From contig CACOLA010000003.1 in the NCBI GenBank assembly GCA_902627935.1, positions 29,171-93,170 on the forward strand: a DNA stretch of 64,000 nucleotides, given 5' to 3'. The notes under the pieces are model-generated. The model did not search any database and was not told the origin of the DNA. It was given only the letters and a program-made list of their open reading frames with translations. Source of the stretch: an uncultured Pelagibacteraceae bacterium (lineage in GTDB: Bacteria > Pseudomonadota > Alphaproteobacteria > Pelagibacterales > Pelagibacteraceae). Both the position numbers and the translations under genes were made by a program. Below are positions 45,782 through 54,852 of the stretch, in pieces (position 1 is the first letter of the stretch; each line of letters begins with the position of its first letter).

Positions 45782-47857
45782 TCAAATTTTCTTTGATATT
45801 TTTAGTGCAAATGCATAATCAATTGAAATTTCCTCAATCGCACCATCTCGACCAGATTTTCCGCCATGGCCAGCATTCATTTCAGTTTTTAAGAGAAGTA
45901 AATTATTATCTGTTTTATAATCTCTTAACTTTGCAGTATATTTAGCAGGCTCATCAAAAAGAACTCTGTTATCACTTAAACTAGTGGTGATTAGAATATT
46001 TGGATAATCCATCTTTTTAATATTATTGTAAGGTGCGTAAGAATATATGTAATGGAAATGCTCTTTATTTTCTTTTGCATTACCAAACTCATCAAATTCT
46101 CCAACCGTTAAAGGTAAAGAGTGATCGAGATTTGTGGTCAAGGAGTCTACAAAAGGTACTGCCATTATAATTCCAAGAAATAGTTCTGGAGATTTATTTA
46201 CTACGGCTCCCATAAGCAAACCTCCAGCAGATCCACCCATACCAATAATCTGCCCTTTAGACGTATATTTTTTTTCAATAAGATATTGTGCAGCATATAT
46301 ATAATCTTCAAATGTATTTTTTTTATTTGTAAGTTTTCCTTCTTTCCACCACTTCATACCTTTTTCCATCCCGCCTCTGATATGAGCTGTCGCCCATATT
46401 ATATCTCTGTTTATTAAGCTTAAGCGTGTAGATGAAAAACTTGGTGACATTGAAGCGCCGTAAGATCCATAACCATATAATAATAGATTTGCAGTGCCAT
46501 CAATTTTAGTTTTTTTATGTCTAGTAATTGTCAAAGGCACAAGCCTTCCATCATGGGACTTAAATTCTATTCTCTCAACAATGTAATCATCTTTATTATG
46601 ACCAGATGGTATTAATTGTTCTTTTATGAGTTTTTTTGATTTATTTAATAAGTTAAATTTAAATACTCTGGATGGAGTTTTTGGAGAAGAATATCCTAAA
46701 TATACCTCATCAGTATTTCTGTTTTTTTGACATAATGAAACACCTGGAACATAAACTTTCTCATCAGAAAAAATCAATTCTTCCTCGATGTTAGTAGAAA
46801 TATTTCTCACAAATAATTTATCTAATGCATTAGAGGTTTCACCACGTATAATCCAATCATTTAAGAAAGTTAAACCGCCTATCAAAACTTCGTCTTTTGC
46901 TGGTATAAAAGTTTTCCAATCTTGTTCTTTTAAATTATTACAGATATCAATCTTAAAATCTTCAGCGTTCTTATTTGTATGGTTATAAAATTTGTTTTTC
47001 CATGAATTAACAGAATATATAACACCTCTTTCTCTTTTAATTATTAATTTAGGCTCCGGTTTTTCTTCATCTGATCTAAAATAATACTGCTCAGAAGTAT
47101 TATGATCTGAGGTATTTATAAAATAATATTTTTCATCAGAGCTTAAACTGATACCTACTGTAAAAGCCTCGCTTTTTTCTTCGAATATTAAGTCGTCTTC
47201 TTTAGAAAAATTACCAACCTCATGCCTAAATATTTTTCTTGCTCTATGGTTTTTATCAAGTTTTGAATAAAAGATATATTTATCATCTAAACTAAATATT
47301 ATACTACCAGTTGTTTCAGTAATTTCTTTTGAAATAATTTTATTAGTTTCAATATTTCTTAAAAAAATCGTGTAATATTCTGATCCTTTTAAATCTAAAG
47401 AGTAACCAAGATATTTATCATTATTACTTACCTCTAAGTCTCCAACACCGAAAAATTCAACATTAAGTTTTTCTTTTTCTTTATCTCCGTTCCATATTTC
47501 CTCAACATTTTGTGATCCAATTTTTTTTCTTAGCTTGATAGAATAGTTTCCTTGGGCGGTGGTTTTGGTCCAGTAATCATAAGAATGATCTCTGTATGGA
47601 AGAGATTCATCATCTAATTTTATTCTACCTTTAATTTCATTAAATAATTTTTTTTGTATTGCCTTTGTATCTTTAAGGTGATGTTCAGTGTACTGATTTT
47701 CTTTTTCAAGATATTCTTTTACTTCTGGATTTAATTTTTCTTTGTCTTTTAATACCTCTAAAATATTTTTCTGATGAATCCAGCTATAATTATCTTCCCA
47801 AGTGACACCGTGGCAAGATTTTATTTCAGGTTTTTTTTGTAATTGTGGTAATTTCAT
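45782..47857 (-). CDS. ptrB: Oligopeptidase B (prolyl oligopeptidase family S9)
   Basis: The enzyme cuts small peptides after basic residues. The N-terminal beta-propeller covers about residues 70-410, and the C-terminal hydrolase domain carries the nucleophile serine in GMGGSAGGLLMG (about residue 539), the aspartate in LSDNRV (about 624) and the histidine in NAGHGGKSGR (about 659). The 691-residue length is typical. It has no signal peptide, so it is cytoplasmic. Confidence 0.93.
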   Translation of the reverse strand: MKLPQLQKKPEIKSCHGVTWEDNYSWIHQKNILEVLKDKEKLNPEVKEYLEKENQYTEHHLKDTKAIQKKLFNEIKGRIKLDDESLPYRDHSYDYWTKTTAQGNYSIKLRKKIGSQNVEEIWNGDKEKEKLNVEFFGVGDLEVSNNDKYLGYSLDLKGSEYYTIFLRNIETNKIISKEITETTGSIIFSLDDKYIFYSKLDKNHRARKIFRHEVGNFSKEDDLIFEEKSEAFTVGISLSSDEKYYFINTSDHNTSEQYYFRSDEEKPEPKLIIKRERGVIYSVNSWKNKFYNHTNKNAEDFKIDICNNLKEQDWKTFIPAKDEVLIGGLTFLNDWIIRGETSNALDKLFVRNISTNIEEELIFSDEKVYVPGVSLCQKNRNTDEVYLGYSSPKTPSRVFKFNLLNKSKKLIKEQLIPSGHNKDDYIVERIEFKSHDGRLVPLTITRHKKTKIDGTANLLLYGYGSYGASMSPSFSSTRLSLINRDIIWATAHIRGGMEKGMKWWKEGKLTNKKNTFEDYIYAAQYLIEKKYTSKGQIIGMGGSAGGLLMGAVVNKSPELFLGIIMAVPFVDSLTTNLDHSLPLTVGEFDEFGNAKENKEHFHYIYSYAPYNNIKKMDYPNILITTSLSDNRVLFDEPAKYTAKLRDYKTDNNLLLLKTEMNAGHGGKSGRDGAIEEISIDYAFALKISKKI

Positions 47858-47872
47858 CTAATTAGGGAATAT

Positions 47873-48376
47873 ATGAATATTGCAATTTTTACATTAGTTA
47901 TTTTGACTATTTTTTATTTTTTATTAAAAAAATTTACCACTATTTCCTCAAAAAAAATTTCTAAAGGGGCAAGAATTTTTTTGGTAATAAGCCTTTTTTT
48001 ACTAGCTATATTATTTGCCTTAGGTGGAAGATTTTTACTCACTCTACCATTAACACTTGCAAGTTTAGCATTGTTAAAATTAAAAGGTTTGTCTATTTTT
48101 CAATTAATTGCATTATTTAGATTAATTCAGACTTTAAGAAATTCTGGTCGCTTTTCTTTTAAAAACATGCAGACAAGAAACCAATCTAATCTATCAGTTG
48201 AAGAGGCTTATAAAATCCTAAATCTTGATAGGAATAAGAAAATAACTAGGGAAGAAGTTAAAAAAGCTTACACAAAAATTCAAAAGAAAATTCACCCAGA
48301 TGTATCTCCAGAAACTGCTCGTTTGTCGGCAATCGTAAATGAAGCAAAAGAATTAGTATTAAGTGATATTTCTTAA
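47873..48376 (+). CDS. J-domain membrane protein (TIM14/DjlA-like)
   Basis: Residues 1-85 hold two or three hydrophobic segments (IAIFTLVILTIFYFLL, then IFLVISLFLLAILFALGG and a shorter one). The C-terminal J domain (about 112-167) has the HPD triad in KKIHPDVSPETA (about 147). The layout matches alphaproteobacterial relatives of the mitochondrial import co-chaperone TIM14. It should recruit DnaK to the inner membrane. The stop forms a TTAA with that of the opposite gene. Confidence 0.85.
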   Translation: MNIAIFTLVILTIFYFLLKKFTTISSKKISKGARIFLVISLFLLAILFALGGRFLLTLPLTLASLALLKLKGLSIFQLIALFRLIQTLRNSGRFSFKNMQTRNQSNLSVEEAYKILNLDRNKKITREEVKKAYTKIQKKIHPDVSPETARLSAIVNEAKELVLSDIS

Positions 48377-49335
48377 CCTAAAATATCGATTAACTTTTCA
48401 AATATTTTTTGTGAATTAATGATGTCTTTCCCTAAAGTATTATGAGTTACATTCATTATTCCGTCAGGGATAATTGGATACATTTTCGAACTATAAGATC
48501 CGTAAATTAAGGGGGTATCAGCCATTAAAGTTATAGTATCAACGCCAAGAGCTGCCGATAAGTGACTGTAGCTAGTATCATTACAAATTGCTGCGTTGCA
48601 ATTTTTTATAATCGGCAATGTATCTTTAATACTCATCAAGTCCATCGGTGTACAAATATTACCATGACTAGAATTTAATATTTCTTTTAAAATTTTTTGT
48701 TCGGCATCTTTTTTACCAGTCGCTAAAAAAAATCTGCATTTTTTAGATTCTGTAATTTTATCTATTACTTCTAAAAATGTTTTTGCAGGAATTCTTTTAG
48801 TAGGTCCAGACCCTCCTATACCCAAAACAATATTTGTATCTTCTTTTTTAATATTAAACTTATGAACAGCTTGGTCTAAATTTTCTTTAGGAACATAAAT
48901 TATAGGATCATCAGATACTATAACATCAATTGAATTTTTTATAAAAGTCTTAGCAGAATTAATTATATGTTGATTTTTCTTTTTAAAAATTGGGTATTGG
49001 TAAATTTTTTTGATACCAGATACTTTTGATATCAGGTTATATCTTAAAGACGAATTAAAAATAAAAATTATATCAAATTTTTTGACCTTTAAATATCTAA
49101 TTAAATTAATCGCTCCAAAAAAACCATCGTGCTTACCATTAGAATTACTATTTCTATCTAAAATATGAATTTCATTAATGTATTCACATTTATCCAAATA
49201 TTGGTCTGCCTTTGAATTACTACGGACCAATAAATCAACTGGAACATTATATTTTTTGCTTATTGCTTTTATGAAGGGTAAAAAAATTATTGTATCTCCG
49301 ATACCCATTCTATTTTGTATAACTAATATTTTCAT
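48373..49335 (-). CDS. Glycosyltransferase family 9 (heptosyltransferase-like)
   Basis: The 320-residue protein begins with MKILVIQNRMGIGDTIIFLPFIKAI (key NRMGIGDTI), the GT9 N-terminal motif, and has NIVLGIGGSGPTKRIPA near residue 164 and NAAICNDTSYSHLSAALG near 247. GT9 enzymes build the lipopolysaccharide core. It is isolated from other lipopolysaccharide genes here; the acceptor is not predictable. Confidence 0.87.
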   Translation of the reverse strand: MKILVIQNRMGIGDTIIFLPFIKAISKKYNVPVDLLVRSNSKADQYLDKCEYINEIHILDRNSNSNGKHDGFFGAINLIRYLKVKKFDIIFIFNSSLRYNLISKVSGIKKIYQYPIFKKKNQHIINSAKTFIKNSIDVIVSDDPIIYVPKENLDQAVHKFNIKKEDTNIVLGIGGSGPTKRIPAKTFLEVIDKITESKKCRFFLATGKKDAEQKILKEILNSSHGNICTPMDLMSIKDTLPIIKNCNAAICNDTSYSHLSAALGVDTITLMADTPLIYGSYSSKMYPIIPDGIMNVTHNTLGKDIINSQKIFEKLIDILG

Positions 49336-49384
49336 TCGTTATTTATAAACTTTACTAAACATTTTTTTTATATAAATTTCATGT

Positions 49385-50263
49385 ATGAGTAAAATTAAGG
49401 GAATTTATGCAGCATCATTAACTATTTTAAATGACGATTTGAGTTTAAATGTGGCAAAAACAGTTAATCATTGTGAAAAATTAATTGAGGATGGGTGTCA
49501 TGGAATTGTTATTTTTGGTAGCACTGGACAAAGTCAGCTCTTGCCTATTTCAGAAAAAATCAACCTTATAAATAAATTATCAACTCATAAGTATCGAGAT
49601 AAATTCATTATTGGCACGGGACTTAATTCTTTAGTTGAAACAATAAACTTCTTAAAAGTTTCTTGTTCTTTAAAATTTCAAAAATTTTTGATTATGCCAC
49701 CAGCTTATTATAAATACGGACATCAGGATGTAATTAATTTTTATTCTAAAATAATAGAGGTAGTACCAAATTGTGAAATAGTTTTATATAATTATGAAAA
49801 ATTAAGTGGTTATAAATTTAGTATTGATACGGTTGAAATCTTAGTCAAAAAATTTCCAAAACAAATTATAGCTATTAAAGATAGTAGTGGAAATATTTTT
49901 GAAAGCCTAAAGATTTCAAATTTTTCTATTTTACCAGGATCGGAAACTCAATTAATCAAAGGATTAGAATTAGGATGCTCTGGAATTATCACAGCCACTT
50001 GTAATGTCACTGCTAATTTAGCTCGTAAAGTTTATGATGATTTTATTGATAGGAAAAAACAATCTTTTAATCAAAAATTATGTGAGGTTAGAAATCTTTT
50101 TGAAAAATATAATCTTATCTCAAGTTTACACTCATATTATATGAAAGAAGATGAAATTTATAAAAATGTTTTACCGCCTTTACATTTATTAACAAAAGAT
50201 GAAACTGATGAGCTAAACTTAGGTTTAAAAAATATAAACTTCGAAAAAAAGGTAATGGTTTAA
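49385..50263 (+). CDS. DapA-like lyase (dihydrodipicolinate synthase family)
   Basis: The TIM-barrel lyase has the Schiff-base lysine in QIIAIKDSSGN (about residue 160), a tyrosine in IVLYNYEKLSGY (about 136) and GIVIFGSTGQSQLL in place of the usual GTTGE loop (about 38). This class includes DHDPS, N-acetylneuraminate lyase and keto-deoxy-sugar aldolases; the altered loop argues against standard DHDPS. It is 292 residues and is directly followed by cfa with no gap. Confidence 0.8.
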   Translation: MSKIKGIYAASLTILNDDLSLNVAKTVNHCEKLIEDGCHGIVIFGSTGQSQLLPISEKINLINKLSTHKYRDKFIIGTGLNSLVETINFLKVSCSLKFQKFLIMPPAYYKYGHQDVINFYSKIIEVVPNCEIVLYNYEKLSGYKFSIDTVEILVKKFPKQIIAIKDSSGNIFESLKISNFSILPGSETQLIKGLELGCSGIITATCNVTANLARKVYDDFIDRKKQSFNQKLCEVRNLFEKYNLISSLHSYYMKEDEIYKNVLPPLHLLTKDETDELNLGLKNINFEKKVMV

Positions 50264-51451
50264 ATGCATTTAGCAAGATTTCTTAATAAAATTTTTAAAA
50301 AAGGTGGTTTTGTTTTGATTGATGCAAATAGCAAAAATTATGTAATAGGCAATCCTAATGATAATCCTATTAAGCTAAAAATTTTGAATTCCAAACTTCA
50401 TTATAAATTATTGTTTCATCCAGACTTATATTTTGGTGAAGCATATACTAATGGTGAAATTGTAATTGAAAACGGCTCACTTACAGATTTTTTAGATCTT
50501 GCCTTAATGAATTTTGGAAGGGGAGAATTAAATTTTTTCAGTTATTTGATTAATAGATTAAGAGGATCATATAGATATTTGACTAACTTTAATTTTATTA
50601 AAAAATCCAAGATGAATGTATCTCATCATTATGATATTAAAGACGACTTGTATGATTTATTTTTAGATCCAAAGAGACAATATTCTTGTGCATATTTTAA
50701 AAACGAAAACGATAGTTTAGAAACAGCTCAAAATAACAAAATTCAACATATAATCAAAAAATTAAATATTAAACCAAATCAAAAAGTTTTAGATATTGGA
50801 TGCGGTTGGGGCTCACTTGCCATCGATATAGCCAAAAGTACACAATGTGAAGTAACAGGTATTACTTTATCGGAGAACCAACTTAGTTATTGCAAACAAA
50901 AAGCTAATGAATTGAATTTAGAAAACCAAGTAAAGTTTAAATTAATGGATTATAGAGAGTTAAATGAAAAATTTGATAGAGTAGTAAGTGTTGGGATGTT
51001 TGAACATGTTGGAAGGAAATTTTATAAGAAATTTTTTAAACAAATCGAAAAAATATTAAAAGAGGATGGGATTTCACTTATACACACCATTGGATCTGTA
51101 AATCCTCCTAGAGATCCTCATCCATGGATTACGAAGTATATTTTTCCTGGTGGTTATACCCCAAGTTTAAGTGAAGTGACCAACCCTATTGAAAAAGCTG
51201 GCCTAATAGTAACTGATATTGAAGTTTTGAGGCTTCATTACGCACACACGTTGAGACATTGGAAAGAAAATTGCCTAAAAAATAAGGAGAAAATTATCCA
51301 AATGTTTGACGAAAAATTTTTTAGAATGTGGGAGTTTTATCTTGCTGGTTGTGAAATGGCATTTAAGTGGGGTGATCAAGTTGTATATCAATTTCAACTT
51401 ACTAAAAATTATAGATCAACACCTGTGACTAGAGACTATATTTATCAATAA
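50264..51451 (+). CDS. cfa: Cyclopropane-fatty-acyl-phospholipid synthase family methyltransferase
   Basis: The 395-residue protein has an N-terminal lipid-binding-like region (LFHPDLYFGEAYTNGEI), then NVSHHYDIKDDLYDLFLD and the SAM site VLDIGCGWGSLAIDIA (about residue 174), GMFEHVG and the catalytic-site neighbourhood IFPGGYTPSLSE. These are the marks of Cfa, which methylenates unsaturated phospholipid chains. Its start codon follows the DapA-like stop at once. Confidence 0.9.
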   Translation: MHLARFLNKIFKKGGFVLIDANSKNYVIGNPNDNPIKLKILNSKLHYKLLFHPDLYFGEAYTNGEIVIENGSLTDFLDLALMNFGRGELNFFSYLINRLRGSYRYLTNFNFIKKSKMNVSHHYDIKDDLYDLFLDPKRQYSCAYFKNENDSLETAQNNKIQHIIKKLNIKPNQKVLDIGCGWGSLAIDIAKSTQCEVTGITLSENQLSYCKQKANELNLENQVKFKLMDYRELNEKFDRVVSVGMFEHVGRKFYKKFFKQIEKILKEDGISLIHTIGSVNPPRDPHPWITKYIFPGGYTPSLSEVTNPIEKAGLIVTDIEVLRLHYAHTLRHWKENCLKNKEKIIQMFDEKFFRMWEFYLAGCEMAFKWGDQVVYQFQLTKNYRSTPVTRDYIYQ

Positions 51452-51480
51452 ATTATTGATAGGGTCAATTCTTCTCAGAC

Positions 51481-52686
51481 ATGAAAAAAAAAAGAAAAAA
51501 ATTAAAAAAAAAGATAAAAAATAAAAATAAAAATAAAAATAAGGTTTATAAAATTAAAAAAAAAGTAAACAGAACTAAAAAAAAGTCTCGAAGACGAAAA
51601 AAAAGTAAAATTATTAAAAAAAAGAAAAAAAATAAATCTAAAAAATCAAAAAAAGTCAATTATCAACCACAAATAAAAAAAAAACAAAAAAATACTCTAG
51701 TCTTAAAATTAGTTAAGTTTCAATTATCTCTCAAACCTCAATTTAATTTCAAATTTAATTTTGGTTTAGAAAAAAGTATTCAAAGTTTTTTTGATAAGAT
51801 TTCAGAAACTATTTCTAACTACAAAGTATTAAAAATTGATGAAAAAAGAAGAATAACAATAGAAAAAATTGAAAGAGAGAGAAAAGAAAAAATTGACGAA
51901 GCAAAGAAGAGAGAAGAGGAGGAAAATTTAAGATTAAAGCTGAAGGAGCAAACGCTTAAAGAAGAAGAAAGATTAGAAAAACAGAGAACGAAAGACATAA
52001 AATTATTTTTAAGAAAAGAACAAGCACTTTTAAGAATCGAGCAAGCAGAAAAGCAAAAACAATTTTTAAAACAATTAAGATTAGATAAACAAATTGAAAA
52101 ATTTAGAATAAGAGAAGTTAAAGAATTAGAAAAACTTGAGAAAATTTCATTAAAAGAAAAAAGAGAAGATTATTCAGGATTACAGCAAAGAATTGATAAA
52201 TTAAAAGAGAAATACAGATTACTAAGAGATCAAAAAATCAAAGAAAGAGTAGAGGCGTTAGGGGTTAAACTTCAAGGTGATGAGGACAGAGAAACATTAT
52301 TAGAAAAAGAAAAGGAATATACTTTAGCAAGACAAAAAATAGAATTTGCTCTTGAAAGTTTTTATAGAAGTGCAAGCAGTTTAGTTTTTCAACTAAACAA
52401 AAGACACATTACTAGACATATGTCTATTCTGCGCTGTATCGACAGGAGGTTTGAGACTGGAGAAATTTTTGTAAAGTGGGATGAATCTGAAGATGAAAAA
52501 TGGTTATTATTAATTTATATTAAAAATAATTCTCCAGATGAAGGAATTGTAATAGAGGATAAAACAAATTCTGAAAAAAATATTTCTCATGAATTTAAAA
52601 ATAATGAAATATTTAAAGCCTCTGATACGATGGTTGACTCATTAACCCAACTTATTGCTAAACAAAGGGAAAAAAATAATAATTAA
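51481..52686 (+). CDS. Lysine-rich coiled-coil protein of unknown function
   Basis: I do not recognise this 401-residue protein. Residues 1-72 are nearly all K, R, N, S and I. Residues about 105-285 form a highly charged E/K/R helix with heptad-like leucines, a probable coiled coil. The C-terminal 110 residues look folded: the stretch ESFYRSASSLVFQLNKRH, then HMSILRCIDRRFETGEIFVKWD, then EDEKWLLLIYIKNN. The basic start could bind nucleic acid or the membrane surface. It is followed by a small membrane protein gene 21 bases later on the same strand. Confidence 0.85.
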   Translation: MKKKRKKLKKKIKNKNKNKNKVYKIKKKVNRTKKKSRRRKKSKIIKKKKKNKSKKSKKVNYQPQIKKKQKNTLVLKLVKFQLSLKPQFNFKFNFGLEKSIQSFFDKISETISNYKVLKIDEKRRITIEKIERERKEKIDEAKKREEEENLRLKLKEQTLKEEERLEKQRTKDIKLFLRKEQALLRIEQAEKQKQFLKQLRLDKQIEKFRIREVKELEKLEKISLKEKREDYSGLQQRIDKLKEKYRLLRDQKIKERVEALGVKLQGDEDRETLLEKEKEYTLARQKIEFALESFYRSASSLVFQLNKRHITRHMSILRCIDRRFETGEIFVKWDESEDEKWLLLIYIKNNSPDEGIVIEDKTNSEKNISHEFKNNEIFKASDTMVDSLTQLIAKQREKNNN

Positions 52687-52707
52687 TTATAGATTTTAAG
52701 ATTTATT

Positions 52708-53001
52708 ATGTTTTATGGAATAATTTTTATTTCAATAATGTATCTAATTTTTAAATATGTTTTGGCGTGGATTGCATATGTAAATAAGTTAGATTCGAGG
52801 CTTGGTGATAGCACTTGGAGGTGGACTTATGATTATCAAGTTGTTGGTGAGAGGGACTTTTCTGATTTAGATGATAAAGACTTTGTAAGATTAAGAAGAA
52901 AGAAAAATAGATTAGTGACCATAATGTACTCAATATTTCTTATTATGTTTATATCATTTATGTCTTTACTGAGTAAATTTTTAATAATAGTTCTTAATTA
53001 G
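52708..53001 (+). CDS. Small two-helix membrane protein of unknown function
   Basis: The 97-residue protein has one membrane helix near residues 1-24 (YGIIFISIMYLIFKYVLAWIA) and one near 70-96, separated by a charged region with WRWTYDYQVVGERDFSDLDD. I do not recognise the family. It follows the lysine-rich protein gene and probably shares its transcript. Its TAG stop overlaps the stop of the opposite gene as TTAG. Confidence 0.75.
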   Translation: MFYGIIFISIMYLIFKYVLAWIAYVNKLDSRLGDSTWRWTYDYQVVGERDFSDLDDKDFVRLRRKKNRLVTIMYSIFLIMFISFMSLLSKFLIIVLN

Positions 53002-53345
53002 TTTTTTAATTGTTTCTTATTTTTGAGATATAAAAAAAAAGCTATTATTTCGTATACGACTGAGAATATATGATAAATTACTGGAAGTTTAAAAAAGTTA
53101 TATAAAAAATTATATTTTGGCATTTTTTTCCATAACAACAAAAATGCTTCTGCACCTCCTAAAACTTTCTCACCGTCTTTGATATGAAGTCTTCTTAAAA
53201 GTTGTTTACTGTTTTTAGAGGTTTCTTTTTCAGCCAACTCATTATCTGTAATATCAACCCAATCAATTTCATCTATTTCTTCTTTTTTATAAAGATCAAT
53301 TTCGGCCTTACAAATTTTACAAGAATTATTAAAATAAACTTTCAT
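52998..53345 (-). CDS. DUF393/DCC-family thiol-disulfide protein
   Basis: The 115-residue protein begins with VYFNNSCKICKAEIDLYKK, which contains the CxxC redox motif, then IDWVDITDN, LRRLHIKDGEKVLGGAEAFLLLWKKMP. This is the DCC (DUF393) pattern. The family start usually reads DG-CPLC; here it is NNSCKIC. The function of the family is not well established. It is transcribed divergently from tldD. Confidence 0.85.
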   Translation of the reverse strand: MKVYFNNSCKICKAEIDLYKKEEIDEIDWVDITDNELAEKETSKNSKQLLRRLHIKDGEKVLGGAEAFLLLWKKMPKYNFLYNFFKLPVIYHIFSVVYEIIAFFLYLKNKKQLKN

Positions 53346-53430
53346 AATAATAGGATTTATTACTAATTTGTCTCACATATGTACATGTGTAAAATACTCT
53401 AGTTGAAAATTTTATGAAACAATCTATTTA

Positions 53431-54852
53431 ATGTCCTTTATGAGTAATTTCTTTGAAAAATCTGATCTATCTAGAAAAGAGGCCGAAAGTATTATTTCAG
53501 ATACTTTGCAAAAATGTGATGATGGTGAATTGTATTTAGAAAATTCGAAATCTGAGACAATATTATTAGACGATAACAAAATTAAAAATTCCAGTTATAA
53601 TTCAGATTTAGGATTTGGTTTTAGAGCTATATCTGATGAAGTGGTTGCTTACTCTCATTCTAATGAAATTTCTAAGAACTCTTTAAAACAATCTTCAGAA
53701 AATTTAAATTCCACATTAAAATCTGTCAAAGGAACTTATAATCATGAAATTCCTAAATCAAACAAAAAGTATTATGAAAACATTAATCCTATTGAACAAA
53801 AATCTTTAAATGAAAAAATTAAAATATTGAACGATGTAAATGATTATTTACGTTCTAAAGGTGAAAAGGTTAAACAAGTAACAGCTAATTTTTTGGGAGA
53901 GCAAAAGTCTGTAGAAATAATTAGATCTGGAGGGGAGACTTTGTCAGATGTTCGTCCTTTGGTAAGATTTAATGTGTCAGTTATGCTTGAAAAAGACGGG
54001 AGAAAAGAAACTGGTGTATATGGTGTTGGTGGAAGACAATCTTACGACTCTTATTTAAGAGATGAAAATTGGAAAAGTGTTTGCGATGAAGCTTTAAGAA
54101 TAGCATCAGTGAATTTAGAGAGTAAACCTGCACCAGCAGGTGAGATGAAGGTTGTGCTAGGACCTGGGTGGCCAGCAATATTAATTCACGAGGCAGTTGG
54201 TCATGGTTTAGAGGGAGATTTTAATAGAAAAAAAACTTCAGCATTTCATAATCTAATGGGCCAAAAAGTTGCAAGTGAGGGAGTTACAATTATTGATGAT
54301 GGTACCATTGATAACAGAAGAGGTAGTCTAACAATTGACGATGAGGGAACACCAACAGAAAAAACTGTTTTAATTGAAAATGGAATTTTGAAAAATTTTA
54401 TGCAAGATAGACTTAATGCACGTTTGATGAATACAAGATCTACTGGTAATGGAAGAAGAGAAAATTATAGACATATAGTTCTACCAAGAATGAGAAATAC
54501 GATGATGCTTAGTGGTAAGCAGACCCAAGAAGAAATGATTAAAGCTGTCGACAAAGGTATTTTCGCAGTTAGTTTCGGCGGTGGACAAGTTGATATCACA
54601 TCAGGAAAGTTTGTATTCAATTGCACTGAAGCTTATGAAATTGTCAATGGCAAAATTGGGTCACCAATAAAAGGTGCAACGTTAATTGGTGATGGTCCTT
54701 CAATTTTAAAAGAAGTTTCTATGGTGGGGAACGATATGATGATGGACCCTGGTATTGGGACATGTGGTAAAGCTGGCCAAGGTGTACCAGTAGGTGTTGC
54801 GCAACCATCTATATTAATCAATAAAATGACTGTGGGTGGTACGAAACTTTAA
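53431..54852 (+). CDS. tldD: Metalloprotease TldD
   Basis: TldD is the catalytic subunit of the TldD/TldE protease. The metal site HEAVGHGLEGD (about residue 252) holds the HExxxH motif. Other landmarks are GGFRAISDEV-like GFGFRAI, YGVGGRQSYDSYL and GMGT-like PGIGTCGKAGQGVP near the end. It is 473 residues. The pmbA gene follows at once, so the heterodimer is encoded here. The dimer digests unfolded peptides and matures some peptide antibiotics. Confidence 0.95.
   Translation: MSFMSNFFEKSDLSRKEAESIISDTLQKCDDGELYLENSKSETILLDDNKIKNSSYNSDLGFGFRAISDEVVAYSHSNEISKNSLKQSSENLNSTLKSVKGTYNHEIPKSNKKYYENINPIEQKSLNEKIKILNDVNDYLRSKGEKVKQVTANFLGEQKSVEIIRSGGETLSDVRPLVRFNVSVMLEKDGRKETGVYGVGGRQSYDSYLRDENWKSVCDEALRIASVNLESKPAPAGEMKVVLGPGWPAILIHEAVGHGLEGDFNRKKTSAFHNLMGQKVASEGVTIIDDGTIDNRRGSLTIDDEGTPTEKTVLIENGILKNFMQDRLNARLMNTRSTGNGRRENYRHIVLPRMRNTMMLSGKQTQEEMIKAVDKGIFAVSFGGGQVDITSGKFVFNCTEAYEIVNGKIGSPIKGATLIGDGPSILKEVSMVGNDMMMDPGIGTCGKAGQGVPVGVAQPSILINKMTVGGTKL

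Noticed and set aside
51481..51700. The extremely A-rich start of the lysine-rich protein considered as a non-coding tract wrongly joined to a gene.
   Set aside because: The frame stays open through 401 codons into a folded-looking C-terminus, and it starts with ATG right after cfa; no internal start is clearly better.
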